From NCBI GenBank assembly GCA_009829735.1, contig CM020618.1:22367346-22431345 (forward strand): a stretch of 64,000 nt of DNA, read 5' to 3'. The translations under genes and the position numbers were made by a program. Below the pieces are notes generated by a model. That model was not told where the DNA came from. It worked only from the letters and a program-made list of their open reading frames with translations, and searched no databases. Source of the stretch: Pyropia yezoensis. Lineage: Eukaryota > Rhodophyta > Bangiophyceae > Bangiales > Bangiaceae. Shown in pieces: positions 56,697 through 64,000 of the stretch. Within the stretch, counting starts at the first letter, position 1, and each line of letters begins with the position of its first letter.

Positions 56697-57777
56697 CGTC
56701 TCCCTGGCCTCTTTCTTTCCTTTCCCCCCCCCCCACCCCCCCCCCCCCCGCCACCATGATGGCGCGGTCATCGCGCGGCGGCGGCGGCGTCGTGTCTACC
56801 CAAGCTCCGTTGCCGCCGCCCGCGCGCGTCCCCCCCCCCCCCCCCTGGTCCGTTGCCCAGCGGCCGTGCGGTGCGGTGGCGCGCGGTGGGCGGGTGGCGC
56901 GCCCCCCGCCGCGGCCTGCGGGTGGCGCCCCCCCGCCCACGCGGCGCGGCGGGGAGGGCGGGCACCGCCCGCCTTCCCACTGCGGTGACCCGCCGGGCTC
57001 CCGCCCCAGCCGCTGCTCCCGGCGGTGGACGGCCCCCCTCCCCCCCCGAGGGCAGTCCCCCCGGCCGTCTGCCCTTGACCCCGCGCGGCCGCCCTCTCCC
57101 GCCAGGTTGAACCCGACTCGTCGGCCGCGTTGGAGCGCAGCCAGCTGGGTGAAGCGACCGCTTGGTTTAACCCCCGCCGTCGCCCACCGCTGCAGGGGGG
57201 GGGGGGGTGGGCGGGGGCAACGGCAACGACGGCGGCAAGTGGCGCGCGGGACCCCCCGCCAAGCAAAAAAGCCGCGGAGGAGCACGCCCGGTGGGGGGGG
57301 GGGAGGGTTCCCTACCACCGCCGCCGCCGCTGATGGCGGCGGGACGGCGCAGCCGCCGTCCCACCCACGGGTGCCCTGCTCCTACCTACTCCTCCCGTCG
57401 GGGGCTGTTGCCGTCGCGGGGGGGAAAAAAAAAAACGACCGGCAGAGGCGGCAGGCAGCCACGGCAGCGCCAGCCCGGCCGTCGATCGATCCTCTGTAGG
57501 GGGGGGGGGGGGGGGGGGGCGGGGGGGGGCGGGCTCCCCACAGGCCCCCCTTCCCCCGCGCGGCGCACCACCCCCCCCAAAACACCACGCGCACCCCACC
57601 CCACCCCACCCCGGGGCGGCGCGGGACGGACGCGCTGGGCACAGGTCCAGCGGCACCCGCCCCGGTGGAGCCGTTGCCAGACGCACCCCGCCGCCGCGGC
57701 GGGGGTGCACACAGAGGGACGGAGCAGCAGCGCCGGTACGGCCCTTTTTTTTTTTTTTTTTTCTTCAAAGGACGACG

Positions 57778-57808
<31 letters not shown>

Positions 57809-59813
57809 AGGCGCGACGAGGTCGACCCCACTACCCCACGGTGGCGCGCCTGGGGGGGGAGGGGGGGGAGGGGGGGGGGGGGGGGGGGTGGGGAGGGACG
57901 GCGCCGCCCCCCGCCGCGGCGGCCGCCGCGGGGCAAGCGGGCCACAGCGGGCCAGCGGTCGTGTGGCGCGCCCGGCGGCGCGGCGGGGGGCCACGGCGCG
58001 CGCCGTGGCCGGTGGCGGGCCACATGCCGCGCCCCCCCCCCCCCCTCTCTCGTGGGCACACGCTACCAGGGGGTCTCTGCCCAGGCGGGGGCAGGGCAGG
58101 CGGGTCACGCCCACCACCCGCTTCTTCCCCCGCCTCTGCCCGCCAGCGGTGGCGGTTTCATCTGGGGGGGCCCGATCTGGGCACCCCCCCCCCTGCCGCG
58201 TGCGTGGCCTCGCGCCCGGGGTGGGGCGGGGGGGGGCTCCATCCATTCCAAAACGCGGGTCTCCCCCCCACCCCCCCCCCCCCCCCCCCCCCCACCCGTC
58301 CTCTCCCTCCACTGGCTGGCGCGCATGGGATTTTGGGTTGCAAGGGGGGGGTGGGTGGGTGGGGGTGGAGGTGGTGGGGGTGGGGGGGGGGAGGGCGGGG
58401 GGGGGGCAGTGGTGTGCTGGCTGTTTATTATAGCTGGGGGTGCGGGCTGTGGGCGGCGGTCAAGCAGGGGGCGCCAACGCGCCCGGGCGGGGCCCTCTCC
58501 CCACCCACCCCAACTCCCCACCGCTGAGCGAGGGGGGGGGGGCGTGGAGGGAGACAACGACAGCGTGGTGGAGGTGGTGGTGGTGGTGGTGGTGGTGGTG
58601 GTGGTGGTGGTGGTGGTGGTGGTGGTGGTGGTTGGGGGGGGTGGTTTTATGGGCGACTGCCGAGGTCGACGCAGCGCATGGTGGTGGGGGCACCGTTTTC
58701 TTGAGGGAGAGGGTGGGGGGGGCAGCAGACCGCCCCGACCGCCCCCCCCCCCCCCCACCGCCCTCGCTGTGCGCCTCCCCCCCCCCCCCCCCCCCCACCC
58801 ACACAGTGCCGCTGCCAGGGAAGCAAAGAAGAAAAAGGGGGCTGCTGGCCGCCCCGCGGCGGGTTTGGGGGGGACAGACCCGCCACGCGCCGGGACACAC
58901 ACATACACACGCCGCCGCGGCAGCCGCAGCGGCGCCGCGCCCGGGCCCCCCCCCCCCTCCCCCCCCCCAAGTGGCGGCTCGCACCCCCCCCCCCCCGCCC
59001 CCCCCCCGCCGCTCCCGGGTGGGCCCCCGCACGAGAGCAGCCACCGCGACCGCCACCGCCACACGCCCCCCCCCCCCCCCGCTGCCGTGGCCGCCCGCGC
59101 GCGCGCACGCACGGCGGGAGGGAGGGGGGGGGGGGGCGCGCGCTGCCGCCGCCAGTGGGGCAGCGGCCGGCGGCGGCGGGCCGCGGCGGGCGGCGGCTGG
59201 CTGCCCCGGTGCGCCGCCCCCGCGTGTGCGCCACGCCGGCGGCGGTTGCGCTGCCGCCCGCCCCCCCCGACCGTAGCCGGCCGGTCATTGGCACGGTGCC
59301 TCCTCCGCCACGCCGCCGCCCTTCCCCCCCCCCCCCACCCCCTACCCCCCCCCCCGCCCCATTCCCATCCTCCCTCTCTGCGCGCGTGGCCTCGACTCGG
59401 CTGTCCGGCCACCTCCCCCCCCCCCCCCCCCCTCCCCAGCCGCTCCGTTGCGGACCCTGTCGCCCGTCCTCTGTCTCCCGCCGCTTCCCCCCCCGCTGTC
59501 CCTCGCCATCCCTGCCGTCCCCTCTTTTCCCCGTGCCCCTGCTGCCCCCCCCCGCGCCCTCGTCCCCCTGTCCGCTCCCGCGCTCCTCCTCCTCCCCCTC
59601 CCATCCCCGTCTGCCGCTCCCCCCTACGCTCCTTTGCTGCGTGCCCCCCCCTTGCTTCCCCCCCCCACCCCCCCCCCCCCCCCCCCTCCCCCGGCCTGCT
59701 CTGCGCCACACCCCTCCCACCCCGAGCCGTCCTTCCCACGCCCACACTCCCACTCCCCCGCACCCCCCCCCCCCTCCTCCCCCCTGGCCACACGCGTGGC
59801 GACGGTGGCACGC
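56641..59813. repeat. 3.2-kb homopolymer- and microsatellite-dominated spacer
   Basis: Lies between Taspase 1 and Raptor. It contains a long T run (about 56663-56697), G runs of 20-30 (near 57500, 57781, 57860), C runs (about 58263-58293, 58780, 59660) and a (GTG)n tract. Runs of G cluster on this strand from 57490 to 58720, and C from 58740 to 59800. Open frames up to 1,000 codons exist on both strands only because A/T-containing stop codons are rare. A GCCACCATGATGG start at 56756 leads into Pro/Arg/Gly strings that I do not accept as a gene. Confidence 0.7.
58564..58633. repeat. (GTG)n microsatellite
   Basis: About 22 nearly uninterrupted GTG/TGG triplets, with one GAG interruption near the start. 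Confidence 0.95.
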
Positions 59814-62800
59814 ATGGCGCCGTCGGTACCCGACGGGCCCACCGGGGGGGGCGACCGCCGGTTACCCCCCGCCGGCGGCGGCGGCGGCGGCGGTGAGGCG
59901 CCCGGCCGGCCCAGGGCGGGCTTTGGCGGCGGCTGTGGTCCCCCGCCCGCTGGGGGGGGAGGCGGAGGGAGAGGGGGAGGGAGGGGGGGAGGGGGAGGGG
60001 GGGCTGCCGGTGGTGGCGGCGCCTGCCCGCCAGGCCAACCGTGTGGTCACGCCGGAGGGGGGCACGCCGCTGGCGGGGGGGGGGGGGGGGCGGCGGCGGC
60101 TGCGGCGGCGGCGGCACCTGTGCTGGCGGCACCTGCGGGACGGTGGGCCGGGGGGGCGGTGGCCATGGCGCCGCCGCTGCCGCGGGCGGCGGCGGCAGCG
60201 GCGGCAGCGGCGGCAGCGGCGGCAGCGGCGGCAGCACCGGCAGCGGCGGGGGGGGTCGCGGCGGCTGGGCGGCGCGCCCCCTCTACTGCTCCCCCGTCCA
60301 CGATGTGATGGTGCTGGAGGAGGAGCCGTCGGCGGGGCTCCCACGATCGGGGACGGACCTGTCGCTGGGGGGGGGGGACGGCCGCCTCACTGGGGGGGGG
60401 GGGGGGGGGGGGGGGATCTTGGCGGCGGCTCTGGCGGTGGCGGTGGCGGCGGCGGCGGCGGCGCGGCGGCGCGGGGGGAGGGGGAACGGCCAGAGGTGGC
60501 GGCGGTCGTGGTGCCCGGCACGAGGCCGCCACAGGTGGGTGTGGCGTCGTACTCGCCCTCCCAGCTGCTGGTACCCGCGGGGTCTGACGCGGGGCGGCCA
60601 CTGTCGCCACACGTGTCGACGGAACGGTTGGCGGCGGTGGCTGGCGGTGGCGGCGGCGGGGGTGGTGGGGGCGGCGGCGTCGGCGGGGACGACGACGAGC
60701 CGCTGGTGGTGCCACTCCCGCTGGTGCACGCGCCCATGACGCCGCTCGCGACGGCGCCGCCAACGCTGCAGCCGTGGCGCGTGCGGGACCGCATGAAGAC
60801 CGCGTCGGTGGTGCTGGTGCTGTGCCTCAACCTGGGCATTGACCCCCCCGACGTTGTTAAGCCCGACCCCTGCGCGCGGCTCGAGTGCTGGCACGATCCC
60901 AAGACCATTGGCGCCGCTCGCGCGCTTGACCTGATCGGCCGCGCCTTGCAGGCACAGTACGAGGGGTGGCAACCTACCGCCCGTTACCGCACCGTCACGG
61001 ACCCTACGTTTGACGACGTCCGAAAGGCGTGTGTGGCGCTGCGGCGCAATGCCAAGGACGAGCGCGTGCTCTTTCACTACAATGGCCACGGGGTGCCACG
61101 ACCAACGGCCAACGGGGAGCTATGGCTGTTTAACCGGAGCATCACCCAGTATATCCCACTGTCCCTGTTTGACCTTCAAGAGTGGATGGGCGCGCCCGCC
61201 ATCTACGTCTTTGACTGCTCCGCCGCGGGGCTGTGCATTCCGGCATTTCGGCAGTTTGCAGAGCAGCGCGAGCGGGAGGTGCGGTGGAAGGCGGCGCAAA
61301 TGGCTGCGGGAGCCGGGGCGGGGGGCGGTGCTGCGGGGGCGGGCGGCAGGGGACCATCAAGAGGGGGCTCCGACGGCATGGACCCGCGGGCCTCGGCGGC
61401 AGCGGCGGCAGCCGCAGCAGGGGCGGCGGCAGCGGCGGCAGCGGCGGCGGGGGCGCCAGCTGGGGCGGCCGCTGGCGGCGCGGCGCAGCCGCGGCAGCCG
61501 GCCACGGCGGGTCACCCAGAACGGCCAGGCCAGCGGGCCGGTGGCGGCGAGGGGGGGGGGCGTCGCTCATCGGGTAGCAGCCGTGGAGCGTACCCCCCAC
61601 CCGGCGCGGATGGGCCCTACGCCGCGCCCCCCCCGGGAGCCACCCCGTCTCCATTGGCCAGCGCCCCCGACTTTAAGCAGTGTATCCTATTGGCCGCATG
61701 CGGCGCCGACGAGCTGCTGCCCACCGCGCCTGAGCTTCCCGCCGACCTGTTCACCTCGTGCCTCACCACGCCCATCAAGACCGCTCTCCGCTGGTTTGCG
61801 CCGCGCTCGCTCCTCAACAACATCACGCCGGCGATGCTCGAGCGCATCCCCGGGAGGCTCAACGAGCGGCGGACACCGCTCGGCGAGCTCAACTGGATTT
61901 TCACCGCCATTACCGACACGATCGCGTGGAATGTGCTGCCGCGGCCGCTCTTCAAGCGCCTCTTCCGGCAGGACTTGCTGCTTGCGTCGCTGATGCGGAA
62001 CTTCCTCCTTGCTGAACGGATCATGCGGTCTGCCAACTGCACCCCCGTCTCGGAGCCGCCGCTACCAAAGACGCACGAGCACCCGTTATGGCAGGCGTGG
62101 GACTACACCGTCGAGCAGTGCCTTGCGCAACTACCCGAGCTGATTGCAGCCGACGAGGCGGCTGCCGCTGCGGCGGCTTCAGCAGCTGCATCGACGGCTG
62201 CTCGGGCGCCCCCATCGCCCGCGAATGGGGAACTTGGGGGGGTTGGACAGCCAGGGGGTGGCAGTATCAGTGCCTACGATGCGCAGGCACATCAGCAGCA
62301 GCAGCAGCTGCAGCTGGCACAGTTGCAGCAGCAGCAGCAGTCGCACATACAGGTTCAACATGGTCCACCACAGATTCAGCCATTGGCTGCTCCCCTGACG
62401 AACAATCCTTATGGGGCGGGTGTCGGCGGCCTCGGCACTCGTGTCGGTTATGTCATGGACGACGGCTTGGATGGTAACGAACAGCCGCTTCAAGTTTCGG
62501 ATTCGCTACCTGCCGTGGAGCCGTTTGTGTATCAGCACAACACGTTCTTTGAGGACGAGATGACGGCCTTTTCTGTGTGGCTCCGCATGGGACCCGCCTA
62601 CCGCAAGCCACCAGAGCAGCTGCCTATAGTGCTGCAGGTGCTGCTGTCACAGGTGCACCGGGTCCGGGCGTTGGACCTGCTCGCCCGCTTTCTTCAGACT
62701 GGCCCCGTAGCGATTGATCTGGCACTGTCGGTGGGCATCTTTCCCTACGTGCTGCGGCTGCTTCAATCGTCGGCGCTCGACCCTCGGGCGCCGCTGGTGT

Positions 62801-64000
62801 TTATCTGGGCCAAGGTGCTGGCCGTCGACGGCACCTGTCGGTCCGACCTGGTCAAGGAGAATGGGCAGGAGTATTTTGCAGCTTTTCTAGCGTCATCAGA
62901 GGCGACGTCTCTGCCGGTCCACACTGCGCTTGCGGCGTACGTTCTGGCGACGGTGGCCTTCCCGGACGATTCGCTGCCGTTGGCCGTTTCCCCACCATCG
63001 CCCGACTCGGGAGGAGACGCAACGGCGCTGTCCACTGCCAGCGGCGCGGCAGCTATGCAAGCGGCAGCGGCGTCAGCGGCAGCCGTTGGCCCCTGCGTGC
63101 TGCCCGACAGTGTGCCTGACTCGTGCGTGCGATTGCTCGCGTCGTCGCCATCTCCACTGGTGCGGCGCTGGGCCGCCCTCTGTCTTGAATGTGCATTCAA
63201 GGCTATTGCTGCCGCTGACGGGTCCGATGGCTCATCGGAGGAAGCTCAGCAGCCTGCTGTGGGAACAGCGCCCTGTTCGCCCCCAACATCTGGGCCTTCG
63301 CCTCCATCATCGACGCTACCATTTAGCTTCTCGTGGATGACGAGCACCATGTCAGTGCTATTGCGGGTGGCGCAGGCAGACCCAGTTGCGGCCGTGAGGG
63401 CGGCGGCAGTGGCTCCGCTGACGACGCTGCTACTAGCAGTGCTGCGGCCGACCTACGCCGCCGCTGCGCTGGGTACCTCCATTTTGAGGGGGTCCGCTCC
63501 CGATGCCGGCGATGCATACGTATCGAACCTCACTGGGGGTGGTAGAGCAGTCCCCTACAGCTCGACTGCCGGTGGTGTCGGTGGTGGAGAGACACCGGGA
63601 GACGTGCGGCATCCACGTGTTGACGAGCTTGTCGGCCGCCGCCGCCCGTTCGGCCGCGCCGATGCGCCAGCGTCCGACAACTCGAGCAGCGGAGCCAGCA
63701 GCGGGAGCGCGGAGAGCTCTAGTACGGGTCCGCCTGCGGCTCCGCCTCCTTCGCCTGCGACGTCGTCCTATTCGGGGGATGACAGTGCACAGTCGCACTC
63801 GCACGATGCGCTCCAGCGGCAGACGACGAACTACGGCGTGATCACCAGTGGTGACAGCCGGCGGGTACACGCATACGACCCGTCATCATCTGCGGTAGGA
63901 GACCGTCCTGCCACGGGCGGTGACAATACAGCAGGCATGCATGGAGCCAGCGGCAGGGGTGGTGGCGGCGGCGGTGGCCATAGCAGCGTGAGCGGCGGCG
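59814..64000 (+). CDS. RPTOR: Raptor (regulatory-associated protein of TOR), 5' part, runs off the window
   Basis: Scaffold subunit of TORC1 that recruits substrates to TOR kinase. The start is uncertain: ATG 59814 opens a Gly/Ala-rich leader, and RPLYCSPVHDVMVLEEEPSA (60275-60340) is read one frame from the rest, with the shift at a 24-base G run (60392-60415). From 60421 the frame is open to the end. The Raptor N-terminal caspase-like domain: VRDRMKTASVVLVLCLNLGI, CARLECW, RRNAKDERVLFHYNGHGVPR, TQYIPLSLFDLQEWMG, YVFDCSAAG. A ~120-residue Gly/Ala insert (61300-61660) precedes KQCILLAACGADELLP, LPADLFTSCLTTPIKTALRW and ELNWIFTAITDTIAWNVLPR. A Gln-rich insert (about 62285-62375) comes before FFEDEMTAFSVWLRMG and PPEQLPIVLQVLLSQVHRVR; HEAT-type repeats follow. 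The C-terminal WD40 part is beyond 64000. No intron over 3.5 kb. Confidence 0.93.
60188..60236. repeat. (GGCGGCAGC)n minisatellite
   Basis: About five 9-bp units in the Gly/Ala/Ser-coding leader of the Raptor gene; prone to length variation. Confidence 0.85.

Noticed and set aside
54316..57318. 1,000-codon minus-strand ORF
   Set aside because: A composition-driven shadow of the Taspase 1 region; low-complexity Ala/Pro/Gly/Arg with no domain.
56756..57499. ORF with a textbook start context (GCCACCATGATGG)
   Set aside because: The product is Pro/Arg/Gly low complexity with no conserved segment, and the frame depends on unreliable C runs. A short stretch near 57110-57180 looks more protein-like but has no support.
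58105..60237. 710-codon minus-strand and 743-codon plus-strand ORFs in the homopolymer spacer
   Set aside because: Pure Gly/Pro/Arg/Ala strings across long G and C runs; both strands are equally open.

Overview
The window looks like nuclear DNA of a GC-rich, intron-poor eukaryote. The genes at the right end (a CLC chloride channel, Mediator subunit MED6, an F-box/LRR-like protein, Taspase 1 and the TORC1 subunit Raptor) are eukaryotic, nearly intronless, strongly G/C-ending in codon use and padded with Ala/Gly/Pro runs. Together with chromodomain Ty3/gypsy retrotransposons and very long G or C homopolymers, this best fits a bangiophyte red alga (Porphyra/Pyropia-like). That assignment is inference; no rRNA or organellar marker is present.

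Layout. 1-8512 is a 346-bp satellite in about 24.6 tandem copies, with a six-monomer (2,076 bp) higher-order repeat in its middle. 8513-15520 has no recognisable gene but holds several palindromes, fold-backs and low-complexity tracts. 15521-43566 is a nest of three related chromodomain Ty3/gypsy elements. The oldest copy (element A) is broken by a young copy (element 1, 17699-32800, GGAGG target duplication, LTRs about 99.6% identical), and its remnant abuts an older, damaged copy (element 2, 34159-43566). 43567-43794 is a stray piece of the same element family. 43795-44605 is more of the same satellite, so the nest sits between two satellite blocks.

Elements 1 and 2 share one plan: LTR, primer-binding site, gag, pol (protease-RT-RNase H-integrase-chromodomain) starting in an ATGA overlap with gag, then a long gene on the opposite strand between pol and the 3' LTR, then the polypurine tract and LTR. 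The antisense gene (647 codons from its first ATG in element 1) has no family I recognise and is the most interesting object here. A 500-N gap at 24686-25185 splits element 1. The 5.2 kb on either side of it are the same sequence, so the element is almost certainly about 9.4 kb and the duplication is an assembly artefact.

44606-64000 is the gene-bearing part: a broken SANT/Myb-like ORF, the CLC gene (+), MED6 (-), the F-box/LRR-like gene (+), Taspase 1 (+, one putative intron) and the 5' two-thirds or so of Raptor (+, running off the end). Four of these genes show an apparent frameshift exactly at a long G or C run, so these are more likely base-calling length errors than real mutations. The spacers, above all 56641-59813, are full of long homopolymers and microsatellites.
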